NCBI RefSeq assembly: GCF_965201005.1
Contig: NZ_OZ241747.1
Location: 1-64,000 of the forward strand
Direction of reading: 5' to 3'
Source: Mucilaginibacter_A sp965201005
Lineage (GTDB): Bacteria; Bacteroidota; Bacteroidia; Sphingobacteriales; Sphingobacteriaceae
DNA: 64,000 nt
The notes under the pieces were generated by a model. It was not told where the DNA came from. It ran no database searches and saw nothing but the letters and a program-made list of their open reading frames with translations. Position numbers and translations under genes: made by a program. Shown in pieces: positions 32,313 to 42,668 of the stretch. Position 1 is the stretch's first letter; every line of letters begins with the position of its first letter.

Positions 32313-33989
32313 TTACTTCCAATCCAATTTTAGTAGTTCTACGCCTTGCCGTTCTAAGTTGATGGTTAGGTTCAATTGTCCGTTTTTAACCATTAAATTT
32401 TCTGTTTTTCCGGCTGTTTGCAGCATTCCGGCTTTTTCCAGTTGTGCAATTTGTGCCGAAGTTGGCTGCTGCGGAGAACCCATTTTTTTCCACAGATTAT
32501 AAGAATTGCTATGGCTTTGGTCGATCAGAAACCGGGTAAGCGATACTGTTTTTACCGGCAAATTTTTCAGGTTGATGTGGATTATCGTTGCCGCTTCCTG
32601 CACGTCGTCATCGTGATAATTCCACACCAATACCGCAGCCGTATTTTTGGTCGTAGAAGCCAGGCCGCCAATATCCGTTCCGTTCCGGATGCTCGAATCG
32701 CGTACTGTTTTTAGCGGGTAAAAATTGGTGCCCGTAACTTCTACGCGGTTGCCGCTCATCTTGCCAAACATCCGGAAAACGTTTAAAACCGGTTTGTCCA
32801 CGCCGTTGGTGGCCAAATCGCGGAAACCATAAAACCAGGGCTGGTTTTCAAACTCGAACGACCAGGAAACCGCTCCTTTAAAATTCACGCCGTACTGATC
32901 GGCCAGCAAATATTCCCGTGCAAAAGAAGCAGCCGTATAGCTGGAAAACATCGTGCCGTTGCGGTACGCGTTTTCCGGGTTGGTTTGCATCCCGCAGGCC
33001 GCGCAGCCTTCCGGGTCAGATTCGCCGACAATAACCGGCAGGTTTTGTGTCTGCGGATATGATCTGACGATTTTAAAACCGGCTTCAATATCGCGCAGCT
33101 GCGTGCCCATGTTCATCCGCACCACGCCGTTTATTAATCTGGGCGATCCTTTGGCATGAAACAAAACGGCATCCAGCGGCGAACCGATTTTGCCCGTAAC
33201 ATAATTAGTGTCCGAAATGCAATGCTGCAAAAACCCGCGCAAAAACTTCGTTCCGCCTGCGCCGCCGGTTCCGGCCACATTGCAGCCGCCAATTTTTGCG
33301 GTTGGCAAAGCGCGTTTTACACCATCGGCAGCATAATCATACAGTTTATAAAATTCCGGCACGGTGCCTTTCCAGTAGTCGCCGTTCGGTTCGTTCCAAA
33401 CTTCCCAATACCAGCTTTCCACTTCTTTCTGGCCATATCTTTTCACGCAATGTTTCACCCATTCGTAAACCAGGTTGCCCCATTTTTCATAGCTTTTTGG
33501 CGGATAAGCCCAGCCCGTAATAATCTCATTATAAGGATGTCCCGGCTTCCAGTAATGGCGGTAAGGCTGCGGATGTGTGGACAAAGCTTCGGGCATAAAA
33601 CCAATTTGCGCCAGCGGTTTGATGCCGCGTTTTACATAAGTATCAAAAATGCGGTCAACAATGGTAAAATCATAAACCGGGCGGCCGTTTTTATCTTCTG
33701 TGTAGATGTTGGTAGAGCCCCATTTCAGCGCAGCCGTTCCGTCGCCGGAAGTCATTAAATTGTGCGTGCGGAAATAAACCGGGTTTTTGCTGAGCCGGGA
33801 AAGTTCTGAAAGCAGTTTCCGGCCGTCTTTCATGTACGCGTAGTTCGGTTCATCTGCCCCAAACCACGACCAGACCGGTTTCATCGCGCCGATTTTTTTA
33901 CCAAAATCAACCTGCAGCGAAGCCTTTTTTTGTGCCTTTGCCTCGATAAAAGAAGCAAGCAGCAAAGCGGTACAAAAAAGTTTTTTCAT
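32313..33989 (-). CDS. Glycoside hydrolase family 39-like enzyme, secreted
   Basis: Start at the ATG at 33989 (MKKLFCTALLLASFIEAKAQ), a clean Sec signal; another ATG lies four codons upstream. The (beta/alpha)8 domain shows the clan A acid/base motif WYWEVWNEPNGDY near residue 205 and a candidate nucleophile in VIVGESDPEG. GH39 members include beta-xylosidases and alpha-iduronidases. The substrate is not evident, and no SusC/SusD pair is adjacent. The final 150 residues form a beta-sandwich. Two AC-type motifs (32543 and 32702) lie in the coding region. Confidence 0.85.
   Translation of the reverse strand: MKKLFCTALLLASFIEAKAQKKASLQVDFGKKIGAMKPVWSWFGADEPNYAYMKDGRKLLSELSRLSKNPVYFRTHNLMTSGDGTAALKWGSTNIYTEDKNGRPVYDFTIVDRIFDTYVKRGIKPLAQIGFMPEALSTHPQPYRHYWKPGHPYNEIITGWAYPPKSYEKWGNLVYEWVKHCVKRYGQKEVESWYWEVWNEPNGDYWKGTVPEFYKLYDYAADGVKRALPTAKIGGCNVAGTGGAGGTKFLRGFLQHCISDTNYVTGKIGSPLDAVLFHAKGSPRLINGVVRMNMGTQLRDIEAGFKIVRSYPQTQNLPVIVGESDPEGCAACGMQTNPENAYRNGTMFSSYTAASFAREYLLADQYGVNFKGAVSWSFEFENQPWFYGFRDLATNGVDKPVLNVFRMFGKMSGNRVEVTGTNFYPLKTVRDSSIRNGTDIGGLASTTKNTAAVLVWNYHDDDVQEAATIIHINLKNLPVKTVSLTRFLIDQSHSNSYNLWKKMGSPQQPTSAQIAQLEKAGMLQTAGKTENLMVKNGQLNLTINLERQGVELLKLDWK
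32543..32567 (-). repeat. Dispersed motif copy, AC type, inside the GH39 gene
   Basis: ATACTGTTTTTA then CCGGCAAATTTTT, encoding KNLPVKTVS. Confidence 0.75.
32702..32728 (-). repeat. Near-match dispersed motif inside the GH39 gene
   Basis: GTACTGTTTTTA (first base differs) then GCGGGTAAAAATTGG, encoding FYPLKTV. Confidence 0.6.
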
Positions 33990-34020
33990 CAGGTTAATCA
34001 TTTTGGTTGTGTTTTACATC

Positions 34021-34086
34021 GATTTTTTGTGCGGTAAAAACAGTATGGCCAGGCAGGCCAATGCTTCTTTTAGCAGGTAAATTTTT
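34021..34086. repeat. Inverted pair of dispersed motifs (AC and GA types)
   Basis: TAAAAACAGTAT at 34035-34046 and ATGCTTCTTTTA at 34061-34072 point toward each other around TGGCCAGGCAGGCCA, which is itself a hairpin. Outer AT tracts are GATTTTTTG and TAAATTTTT. Confidence 0.85.
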
Positions 34087-34251
34087 GCTTTTGCAGATCA
34101 GGTTCGGTTGCATCGGTTTGGGTAGGCCCGGTTTTTTTTGAAATAAATATCGAATGATTTTTCCGGATTTCCCTTCCTTAAAAATAGAAATTATCCGCAG
34201 AAAACAAACGGACGTGATAAATGCCGGTAAAAATTTCAGCATCAGCAGCTT

Positions 34252-34274
34252 ATACTGTTTTTATCAGCCAAAAA
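34252..34274 (-). repeat. Dispersed motif copy, AC type
   Basis: ATACTGTTTTTA then TCAGCCAAAAA, upstream of the adhesin gene. Confidence 0.8.
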
Positions 34275-34386
34275 CCAAGCTATAATTTTTTGTTGCCCCA
34301 TTTTTTGATTGGGGAAAATTATCCGCATAACTTGATCTGGCAAAACACGTACAACCACTTTCACAGAATTTTTAAGCGGATGATGG

Positions 34387-37300
34387 ATGAAGCAATTTTA
34401 CCCTAAACTGCAAAAAGCGCTGTTCCTGATTGCGTTTTTTACATTGTTTTTTACCTTATCAAAAGCACAAACTTTAACGCTCGGCAGCGTTGATGCCGGG
34501 CCATATACGCCCGGATCGACCATTGCGGTGCCGTTAACAACAAGCGGGAACTGTATCAAACCTGACAACGTTTTTGAATTGTATATTTCCTCTGTTCCGG
34601 GCGGCGTGCCGGATACAAAAATTGGTTCTTACAACGGATTTTACGCTAATTTTGTAAACGGGATTATACCAAGCGGCTTAACACCAGGCAGTTATAACCT
34701 GGCCATCAAATCCACAATGGATGCGGCCACCTCTACAACAGCAACCATCAATATCAGTGCAGGAAGCCCGGTAGAGGCAAAACTAACCTCATCCCTGCCG
34801 CTTTTAAACAGTAATTATCCTGATGTTTTTGGTAATTGTTCGGGCAATGGCACTACTTACAATTTTACCAACAGTTCTACCGGTAATGCAACTGTTACCA
34901 CTGATGTTTTTGATGAAATCAATCAAACAGACATAGGTCCTTTAACTTTCAATGCTTCACAAAATGCTTCTTTTAATGCTGCAAAAGTAAATTATACCAT
35001 TTTTGTAAAAGCTGTTTCCGGCGGAACCGTAGGCACAAAGGCTTACCAGTTGATCAACAACAGGTTAAGCACAAACTTCGGGACCACCAGCGGAGACCCG
35101 GTTTGCTTGATAAACGGACAAGGTGTTTTGATGTACACCATTTTGCCCGCGGCCATACAGAATAATTATCCGGGCAATATATACCGGGTTGACTGGGGCG
35201 ACGGAACATTCAGCCAATACACTTTATGCGATTTATTACTGTCAAACGGGCAGTTATCACATGCTTATGTAAGAACTTCCTGCGGCACCAGCAGCGGCGG
35301 CCAGATAAACAGTTTCCCGGTCAATGCACAGGCAAGCAGCAACATTTGCGGTACACTTGGCTCTCCTTTAACCAGTTACGCAAAAGTGGTGTCCCAGCCG
35401 GTCAACAGTTTTAACGGCCCTCAAAGTGCCTGTTTAAATGTTCCGGTTACTTATGGAAACGCCTCAGACCCGGGACAGGATGCTTCCAACAACGCTGCAA
35501 ACTGCCAGAATAATAACGCCTTATATACCTGGATTATTGATATTGGCACGCCAAACGAAACGCAGTTTAGCGGCTATGCTTTAACTACTCCTTTTACCTA
35601 TACTTTTACTACATCCGGCCATCATACCGTTACTTTACGGTACGAATCCCAAAGCAATACCGTTTGCTCAGCTGCTGACCTTACTAAAGACGTTTGCGTT
35701 TTAGCCCCGCCACGGCCGGATTTTAATTTAACGTCATCCACCATTTGCAGCAGTAGTTCAATTATACCAAATGATCAATCTTTTACAGATAATTCCTGTA
35801 ATTCTATCCCGGCAAACAATCTCTATACCTGGAGTGTAACCGGCCCGGCAGGGGTTTCCTACCTGAACAGCACAACGGTCAACAGCCATCAGCCTGAAAT
35901 TAAATTTGTTACTCCCGGCGTTTACACACTTACTTTATCCATCGGCACAGAAAGTTGCGGAAACGTCAGCACGTCGCAAACCATCACGGTAAATGCTTCG
36001 CCAACGGTTACTCTGTCGCCCAATTATTCGGTTTGCGGAAATGGCAAAACGCTCACTTTTGCCAATAATGCCGGTGCTACGCAGGTTATATTTACCGGCA
36101 CTACAACAGATCAGCCGAATACGTATAACTGGACAGTAAGCGGCGGTAATTATCATTTTGTAAATGGCACTACCGCGGCCTCTAAATATCCGCAGATTTT
36201 GTTTGATGATTTTGGCGTTTATACGATTACGGCCACGCAAACCAATAACTGCGGAACAGACAGTAAATCGCAGCAAATAGACTTTAAGCAATCGCCGAAC
36301 ATCAGTGCCGGGCCGGATCAAACCGTTTGTCCGGATGTAAGCGTACAATTGGCCGGAACAATTACCGGGCCTGCTCCGCAAAGCTTTTTGTGGGTTGGCG
36401 GAAACGGGACTTTTTCGCCAAACAACACTACTTTAAATGCTATTTACACACCAACCAATGCTGAAACTAATGCCGGGCAGGTAAGGTTAACGCTGGTTGT
36501 ACAAACCGGCAATCCGGTGCCATGCGATCAGCTGGAAGATGAAGTAATTATCACCATCAACCCAAGAAACGGCGTAACCAGTTCATCGGCAACCAGCATT
36601 TGTACAGGCAATGCGGTGGCTTATCATCCAACGGCACAGCAAACGGGCAGCACTTTCACCTGGACTTCCACCGTAACCAACGGCAGCATTAGTGGTAACA
36701 GTGCCAGTGGTTCGGGTGATATCAATGATGTATTGACTGATAATGACGCTGTTAATAACGGAACCGTAACTTATATGATAACGCCGGTAAGCAATGGCTG
36801 CCCGGGAACGGCTTTCCAGCTAACAGTTACGGTTACGCCGCGGCCAATCATCAGCATAAATTCCACTACGAACACGATTTGCAGCGGACAAGGCGCAGGC
36901 ATTACTTTTACCTCTAATTTAAGCGGCACAACTTTTAAGTGGACAACCTCCGCAACCTCCAACGTTTATGGCAACAACAGCCAGACGGCGGGCAATTTTA
37001 CCGGCATAAACGAAGTATTGACCAATACTTCGGCCACTACACAAGGCACGGTTACTTATACGATTACCCCAATTAGTGCTTCCGGCTGTGAGGGAACGCC
37101 GGTTATGGTAACCATTAGCGTACAGCCACTGCCGGTGCAGGCAAATGCAGGCCCGGACCAGCAGCTTTGCAGCGCATCAACAACTACTTTAAGCGGAAAT
37201 TCGCCGGGCGTTTCTACCGGTTTTTGGTCGCTAAGATCAGGACAAACAGGTATAACTTTTGCAGATGCCACACAACCGAATACCACGGTTAGCGGCTTAC

Positions 37301-40300
37301 AGCCGGGAATAACTTACACTTTCCGCTGGACGATTACCGGTGCCGCCCAATGTACGCCAACTTTTGATGAGGTTGATGTTAATAATTTATCGCCCTTAAC
37401 CAATACCATTAGTTTTGGTAGTCCGGCAGTTTGTTATGGCCAAACAATTACGATTATTGGCACTCAGCCTTCCGGGGGAACCGGTACGTATGTTTACAGC
37501 TGGGAAAGCAGCACGGATAATGTCAACTGGACAACCAGCAGCGGGCAAAGTGGCCGTGATTATACCTTCATCGGTACACAAAATATTTCTATCCGCAGAA
37601 TTGTAACTTCCGGTACTTGCAGCAGTATGAGTTCGCCGATCAGTATTATGGTGCAACCAGCCATCGGCAATAATACTATCACGGCCAATCAAAGCATTTG
37701 TTACAATACGGCACCTGCACAATTAAACGGAAGTACGCCAAGCGGTGCCGATAACAATTATACTTACCAATGGCAAAGCAGCACGGATAATGGCACCAGC
37801 TGGTTTGCCATCAGCGGCAGCAATACGCAAAATTACCAGCCGGTAGCGTTAACGGCATCTACACAATTCCGGCGTGTGGTTACTTCGGCATTGTGCAGCG
37901 GCGCGCAGCAAAATATCAGCAACCCAGTTACCATTACTGTTGCGCCGCAGAACAATAACATGCTCACCAGTGCTGCCAATCTGGCAATTTGTACGGGTAC
38001 TACATTAAACTATCAGCCAACAGCACAGCAGGCGGGCACTGTTTTTACCTGGGTTTCTTCGGCAACTTCCAATATCAGCGGCAACTCCGCCAGCGGAACC
38101 GGGAACATTACCGATCAGCTGATCAATTCGGATCCAAACAGCAACGGCACGGTTACTTACACCATCACCCCAAACAACAACGGTTGCCCCGGTGCTTCTT
38201 TTACCCTGCAAATTTTGGTAACGCCGGTTCCGCGGGCAATTATTACGCACAGCGGCGATCAGATTTGCAGTGGCAATCCAACCGGCATTACGTTTACCAC
38301 CAATGTTCCGGGTGTTATGCTGAAGTGGACTTCGGATAATGTGCCGGGAATTTATAGTAACAACAACCAGGTAACGCCGGTAATTGCCACCCGTATTGAT
38401 GATGTTTTGCAAAGCGGGATCACTACACCGGCCACGATTGTTTACCATATCACGCCAGTTAGTCCGGGCGGCTGCGAAGGCCCAACCGTTGATGCCAGCG
38501 TAACGGTATTACCAATTCCGGTTACGGCCAATGCCGGTGCCGATGCACAGCTTTGTAACGCTGTAACTTATACATTGAACGGGAATAATCCTGCCCCTTC
38601 TGCCGGGAAATGGACGGTTACCTCTGGCCAGACAACTGTGGTTTTTTCCAACGATACCCAAAGCAACGCAACCGTTAGCGGTTTGCTGCCCGGCCAGATT
38701 TATACTTTCCGCTGGACGATCACCAGCACCGGCGGCTGTTCTGTTTCTACGGATGACGTCACGATTTCTGATTTTTCTGAAATCATCAATACCATTAGCT
38801 TCAACAGTCCGGCGTTTTGTTATGGCCAAACGGTTACCATTTCCGGTAATCAGCCAACCGGCGGAACCGGAAGCTTCGTTTATACCTGGGAAAGTAGTAC
38901 CGATGGCAACAACTGGACAACTATAACCGGCGAAAGCAGCCGTTTTTACACGTTCACTGCTGCACAAAATATTTATTTGAGGCGGGTTGTAAGTTCCGGG
39001 CCATGTATTAATATCAGCAATGTGATCCAGTTATTTGTGCAGCCGCCAATTGACAATAATACAATTACTGCCGATCAAGCCATTTGCTACAACAACACGC
39101 CGGTTTTATTAACCGGAAGCACGCCAACCGGTGGTGATGGCAATTTCAATTATCAGTGGCAATCAAGCAATGATAATGGTGCCAGCTGGAACAGCATAAA
39201 TGGTGCAAATACAATTAATTATCAGCCGGTCGCACTGCTGATGACTATGCAGTTCCGCCGCATTGTAACAACCGGATTGTGTGTGAACGATCAGCAAAAC
39301 ATCAGCAACCTGGTTACCATAACCGTTACACCGCAAAACAGCAACGCCGTAACCAGTGCCAACAGTGTGGCTATTTGTACCGGCAATTCGGTAGCTTATC
39401 ATCCAACGGCACAGGCGGCCGGTACTGTTTTTACATGGGTTTCTTCGGCGTCGGCTTCAGTTACCGGCAACTCGGCCAGCGGCACGGGCGATATTAATGA
39501 TGTGCTGACGAACGCTGACCCCACAGCAAACGGAACGGTAACTTATACTATCACGCCGGTAAACAATAATTGTCCGGGAGTGCCTTTTACCTTGATCGTG
39601 AATGTTACGCCGCGGCCAATCCTCAGCGTAAACACTACGGCAAACACCATTTGCAGCGGACAACCAACCGGCATCACTTTTAGCTCCAATTTAAGCGGGA
39701 CCACCTTTAAATGGACCAGCAACGCTTCCGCAGGCATTTATGGCAACAACCAGCAGCAACCGGTTTTTGCCAGCCGGATTGATGATGTGCTGACCAATAC
39801 ATCTGCCACAAACTCCGGAACGGCAACTTATGTAATTACACCTGTTGGCCCCTCTGGCTGCGAAGGCGCGCCGATGACCATTATCATCACGGTACAACCA
39901 GCCGCAGTGCAGGCAAATGCCGGCCCGGATGAGCAGATTTGCAGTGCCACCAATTACGTTTTAAAGGGAAATGACCCGGGAATTGCGGCAGGCAGATGGA
40001 CCGTAACTTCCGGCCAAACTGTGATTTTTGCTGACGCCACTAAATACAATACAACCGTTAGCGGTTTATTGCCACGCCAGCAATATACCTTCCGCTGGAC
40101 GATTACTGGCGCGGCACAATGTACAGCAACTTTTGATGATGTAGTAATTACCGATCTGGAAAGCGTGACCAACACGATCAGTTTTGCCGGGCCGGTTTGC
40201 TACAGCCAAACGGTTACCATTACCGGAGATCAGGCTACGGGCGGAACCGGAAGCTTCGTTTATGCCTGGGAAATCAGTGCCGATAACAACACCTGGACGG

Positions 40301-42576
40301 TTGTAATCGGACAAACAGGCCGAAATTATACCTTTACCGGTACACAAACGGTTTATGTGCGCCGCACTGTAACTTCCGGCCCTTGTACCAGCGTGAGTGC
40401 ACCGGTTTTAGTTGTGGTGCAGCCCGCCATCAGCAATAATTCAGTTTCTGCCGATCAGCAGGTTTGCTACAACAGTGCGCCGGAAATGATGACGGGAAGC
40501 GTACCAGCCGGAGCCGATGGGCATTACGTTTACCAATGGCAAAGCAGCACAGACAATGGTGCCACCTGGACCAATATCAGCGGTGCCAGTTTGCAGGATT
40601 ACCAGGCTGGCAATTTAACGGTTGGCACGTGGTTCCGTCGTGTGGTAAGTTCAACTTTATGTACCGGCCCGCAGCAAAGCATCAGCAATGTTATCAAAAT
40701 GACGGTGAACCCCGTGCCGGTTGCCGCTTATACTTTCAGCAAAGATCTGGCTTGTATCCCGTTTGCCATTACTGCGGCCAACATTAAAGCCACCGCTTCC
40801 GATGCTAACAGTGCCTACAACTGGTATGCAGACGGCACGCTGATCGGCACAGGCATCAATTTCCCCGGTTATACCATTACTACAGACGATACGCATGTGG
40901 AAATCAAGTTGGTGGCCAGCAGCAAATACGGATGTGCCGATGCTGTTTTTACCCATGTTTTTTCGACCATAAAAGAAGTAAAAGCAGGTTTCGCCCAAAA
41001 CCAGACCAAAGGCTGCGGCCCGCTTACGGTTACGTTCAGCAATACTTCTGATCCGCAAAACCTGGCTACGTATTCCTGGGATTTCGGCAACGGGACAACC
41101 TCAACCCAGGCCAGCCCAAACCCGGTTACTTACGCGGCGCGCACGGATGGAAAAGACACCACTTACACCATCACACTCAAAGCGATGACAACCTGCGGCA
41201 TCCGCACGGCAACTTCTACCGTAGTAGTGCGGCCGAAACCGGTTTCGATTTTTACACCCGATAAAACTACGGGCTGCTCTCCGCTAACGGTTAATTTCAA
41301 CAACACCTCTCCCGGAACCGGCAACACTTATACTTATGATTTTGGCGATGGTACCACGCAGGTCATTACCGATAATCGAGCGGTCAACCACACGTATATC
41401 GCACCAAACAATAAAGTTTTTACGGTAAAAATGACGGCGCAAAACGAGTGCGGCATCAGTACTACGCAGTATAACATCAGCATTGCCCCAAACACGGTTT
41501 TGCCGCAGCTGATTGTGGATGGCGATCAAAAAGCCGGTTGTGCGCCCTGGACGGTCCAGTTTCATAACAACACCAAAGGCGGCACTTATTTTACGTATGA
41601 TTTTGGCGATGGCACAACGCTGTCTTCGGTTTCTGCGCCGGAAGTGGTGAGCCATACTTTCCTGAAAGACGGTATTTACAAGGTAGTTATGAAGGCAACC
41701 AACGGCTGCTCGGATACTTCGGCTTCGCAATCCATCACGGTTTATCCGCAGCCGGTGGTTGGTTTTGCGGCCGATATTACTAAAGGCTGCACGCAACTGA
41801 CGGTCAACTTCATCAACAAAACAAACGGCAACAACACCTATCTTTGGGATTTTGGCGATGGCAGCACCTCAAACATGGCCAACCCAACGCATACTTTCCA
41901 GGCCCGCAGTACGCCTTACACCATCAGTTTGATTGCCAGAAACCTGCTGGGCTGCCCGGATACGGCCATAATGAAAAACTATATTTCAGTTGTCCTTCCG
42001 CCAAAAGCAGCTTTCCGCGCTAACCCGGATAGCGTGATTGTGTATCCGCATTACAGCTTCTCGTTTAAAGATCAAAGTGATAATTTGCCAATTTTATGGA
42101 AATGGAGTTTTGGTGATGGCAGCACTTCAACCAAACAAAACCCGGAACATACTTACCGCGATACCGGCGTTTACAAAGTAAATCTGGTGGTTTACAATGT
42201 GCAGGGCTGTGCCGATACCATCACACATAAAGTGCAGATAACGGGTGTGCCTGGTCAGCTTTTTGTGCCGAACGCCTTTATGCCGAACAGTAAATTTGAA
42301 GAACTCAGAACATTTAAGATCAAAGGTTCGGGCATTAAAAACTGGCGGATGCGCGTGTTCAACAAATGGGGACAAGTGATTTGGGAAAGCACCAAACTAA
42401 CCAGCCGCGGCGAACCGGTTGAGGGCTGGGACGGGATGATGAACGGTGCGCCGGCCCCGCAAGGCGTATATTTTTGGCAGGTAGATGCCACTTACCTTAA
42501 CGGCGGCCAGTGGGAAGGCATGAGTTATCATGGCAGCACGCCAAGCCGCACCGGCGTGATCCATTTGATACAGTAA
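34387..42576 (+). CDS. Giant repeat adhesin with PKD domains and T9SS type B C-terminal sorting domain
   Basis: 2729 residues. The Sec signal (residues 1-27, ending TLSKA before Q) leads to about 700 residues of Ig/PKD-like modules. Three tandem super-repeats of about 462 residues follow, each with the markers ICTG, TICSGQ, ANAGPD, NTISF and a CYN segment. Five PKD domains come next (YSWDFGNGT, YTYDFGDGT, YFTYDFGDGT, YLWDFGDGS, WKWSFGDGS). The end is a gliding-motility-type C-terminal domain (FVPNAFMPN, MRVFNKWGQVIWES, GWDG, GVYFWQVDATY). The protein is thus exported by Sec and type IX secretion and attached to the surface, where it probably mediates adhesion. Ca-binding is possible. Confidence 0.93.
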   Translation: MKQFYPKLQKALFLIAFFTLFFTLSKAQTLTLGSVDAGPYTPGSTIAVPLTTSGNCIKPDNVFELYISSVPGGVPDTKIGSYNGFYANFVNGIIPSGLTPGSYNLAIKSTMDAATSTTATINISAGSPVEAKLTSSLPLLNSNYPDVFGNCSGNGTTYNFTNSSTGNATVTTDVFDEINQTDIGPLTFNASQNASFNAAKVNYTIFVKAVSGGTVGTKAYQLINNRLSTNFGTTSGDPVCLINGQGVLMYTILPAAIQNNYPGNIYRVDWGDGTFSQYTLCDLLLSNGQLSHAYVRTSCGTSSGGQINSFPVNAQASSNICGTLGSPLTSYAKVVSQPVNSFNGPQSACLNVPVTYGNASDPGQDASNNAANCQNNNALYTWIIDIGTPNETQFSGYALTTPFTYTFTTSGHHTVTLRYESQSNTVCSAADLTKDVCVLAPPRPDFNLTSSTICSSSSIIPNDQSFTDNSCNSIPANNLYTWSVTGPAGVSYLNSTTVNSHQPEIKFVTPGVYTLTLSIGTESCGNVSTSQTITVNASPTVTLSPNYSVCGNGKTLTFANNAGATQVIFTGTTTDQPNTYNWTVSGGNYHFVNGTTAASKYPQILFDDFGVYTITATQTNNCGTDSKSQQIDFKQSPNISAGPDQTVCPDVSVQLAGTITGPAPQSFLWVGGNGTFSPNNTTLNAIYTPTNAETNAGQVRLTLVVQTGNPVPCDQLEDEVIITINPRNGVTSSSATSICTGNAVAYHPTAQQTGSTFTWTSTVTNGSISGNSASGSGDINDVLTDNDAVNNGTVTYMITPVSNGCPGTAFQLTVTVTPRPIISINSTTNTICSGQGAGITFTSNLSGTTFKWTTSATSNVYGNNSQTAGNFTGINEVLTNTSATTQGTVTYTITPISASGCEGTPVMVTISVQPLPVQANAGPDQQLCSASTTTLSGNSPGVSTGFWSLRSGQTGITFADATQPNTTVSGLQPGITYTFRWTITGAAQCTPTFDEVDVNNLSPLTNTISFGSPAVCYGQTITIIGTQPSGGTGTYVYSWESSTDNVNWTTSSGQSGRDYTFIGTQNISIRRIVTSGTCSSMSSPISIMVQPAIGNNTITANQSICYNTAPAQLNGSTPSGADNNYTYQWQSSTDNGTSWFAISGSNTQNYQPVALTASTQFRRVVTSALCSGAQQNISNPVTITVAPQNNNMLTSAANLAICTGTTLNYQPTAQQAGTVFTWVSSATSNISGNSASGTGNITDQLINSDPNSNGTVTYTITPNNNGCPGASFTLQILVTPVPRAIITHSGDQICSGNPTGITFTTNVPGVMLKWTSDNVPGIYSNNNQVTPVIATRIDDVLQSGITTPATIVYHITPVSPGGCEGPTVDASVTVLPIPVTANAGADAQLCNAVTYTLNGNNPAPSAGKWTVTSGQTTVVFSNDTQSNATVSGLLPGQIYTFRWTITSTGGCSVSTDDVTISDFSEIINTISFNSPAFCYGQTVTISGNQPTGGTGSFVYTWESSTDGNNWTTITGESSRFYTFTAAQNIYLRRVVSSGPCINISNVIQLFVQPPIDNNTITADQAICYNNTPVLLTGSTPTGGDGNFNYQWQSSNDNGASWNSINGANTINYQPVALLMTMQFRRIVTTGLCVNDQQNISNLVTITVTPQNSNAVTSANSVAICTGNSVAYHPTAQAAGTVFTWVSSASASVTGNSASGTGDINDVLTNADPTANGTVTYTITPVNNNCPGVPFTLIVNVTPRPILSVNTTANTICSGQPTGITFSSNLSGTTFKWTSNASAGIYGNNQQQPVFASRIDDVLTNTSATNSGTATYVITPVGPSGCEGAPMTIIITVQPAAVQANAGPDEQICSATNYVLKGNDPGIAAGRWTVTSGQTVIFADATKYNTTVSGLLPRQQYTFRWTITGAAQCTATFDDVVITDLESVTNTISFAGPVCYSQTVTITGDQATGGTGSFVYAWEISADNNTWTVVIGQTGRNYTFTGTQTVYVRRTVTSGPCTSVSAPVLVVVQPAISNNSVSADQQVCYNSAPEMMTGSVPAGADGHYVYQWQSSTDNGATWTNISGASLQDYQAGNLTVGTWFRRVVSSTLCTGPQQSISNVIKMTVNPVPVAAYTFSKDLACIPFAITAANIKATASDANSAYNWYADGTLIGTGINFPGYTITTDDTHVEIKLVASSKYGCADAVFTHVFSTIKEVKAGFAQNQTKGCGPLTVTFSNTSDPQNLATYSWDFGNGTTSTQASPNPVTYAARTDGKDTTYTITLKAMTTCGIRTATSTVVVRPKPVSIFTPDKTTGCSPLTVNFNNTSPGTGNTYTYDFGDGTTQVITDNRAVNHTYIAPNNKVFTVKMTAQNECGISTTQYNISIAPNTVLPQLIVDGDQKAGCAPWTVQFHNNTKGGTYFTYDFGDGTTLSSVSAPEVVSHTFLKDGIYKVVMKATNGCSDTSASQSITVYPQPVVGFAADITKGCTQLTVNFINKTNGNNTYLWDFGDGSTSNMANPTHTFQARSTPYTISLIARNLLGCPDTAIMKNYISVVLPPKAAFRANPDSVIVYPHYSFSFKDQSDNLPILWKWSFGDGSTSTKQNPEHTYRDTGVYKVNLVVYNVQGCADTITHKVQITGVPGQLFVPNAFMPNSKFEELRTFKIKGSGIKNWRMRVFNKWGQVIWESTKLTSRGEPVEGWDGMMNGAPAPQGVYFWQVDATYLNGGQWEGMSYHGSTPSRTGVIHLIQ
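34964..34976 (-). repeat. Dispersed motif core, GA type, inside the adhesin
   Basis: ATGCTTCTTTTA encodes NASFN. The second AT tract is absent. Confidence 0.5.
36568..37953 (+). repeat. Adhesin super-repeat unit 1
   Basis: About 1386 bases, opening GVTSSSATSICTGNAVAYHP. It contains two PKD-like modules, an ANAGPDQQLC module, then the NTISFGSP and NNTITANQSICYN modules. Confidence 0.8.
37954..39342 (+). repeat. Adhesin super-repeat unit 2
   Basis: About 1389 bases, opening NMLTSAANLAICTG, with the same module order as unit 1. Diverged at many positions but colinear. Confidence 0.8.
39343..40710 (+). repeat. Adhesin super-repeat unit 3
   Basis: Opens NAVTSANSVAICTGNSVAYH and ends near VIKMTVNP before the PKD block. 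The TAQ/FTWVSS segments are closer to unit 2, while NSVAYHP is closer to unit 1. Confidence 0.8.
40940..40980. repeat. Dispersed motif pair inside the adhesin
   Basis: ATGCTGTTTTTA at 40940 and ATAAAAGAAGTA at 40969-40980 face each other in the codons for ADAVFTHVFSTIKEV. The second lacks the last T of the core. Confidence 0.6.
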
Positions 42577-42601
42577 TTGGGTTGGAGGTTTTGGGGTGAT
42601 G

Positions 42602-42663
42602 GGTTTTAGGTTGATAAAAGAAGTATCGGTTTAGCGGCGATGCTTCTTTTATCGGGTAAAAAT
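42602..42663. terminator. Bidirectional terminator formed by an inverted motif pair (GA type)
   Basis: TAAAAGAAGTAT at 42615-42626 and ATGCTTCTTTTA at 42640-42651 give the stem GATAAAAGAAGTATCG / CGATGCTTCTTTTATC with one G-T pair. It sits exactly between the convergent adhesin and cytochrome c genes, 26 bases from one stop and 6 from the other. Confidence 0.82.
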
Positions 42664-42668
42664 CAGGC

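Noticed and set aside
38041..39440. ACTGTTTTTACCTGGG and ACTGTTTTTACATGGG in the adhesin as AC motifs
   Set aside because: They lack the AT at the outer end and recur because of the protein super-repeat (GTVFTW).
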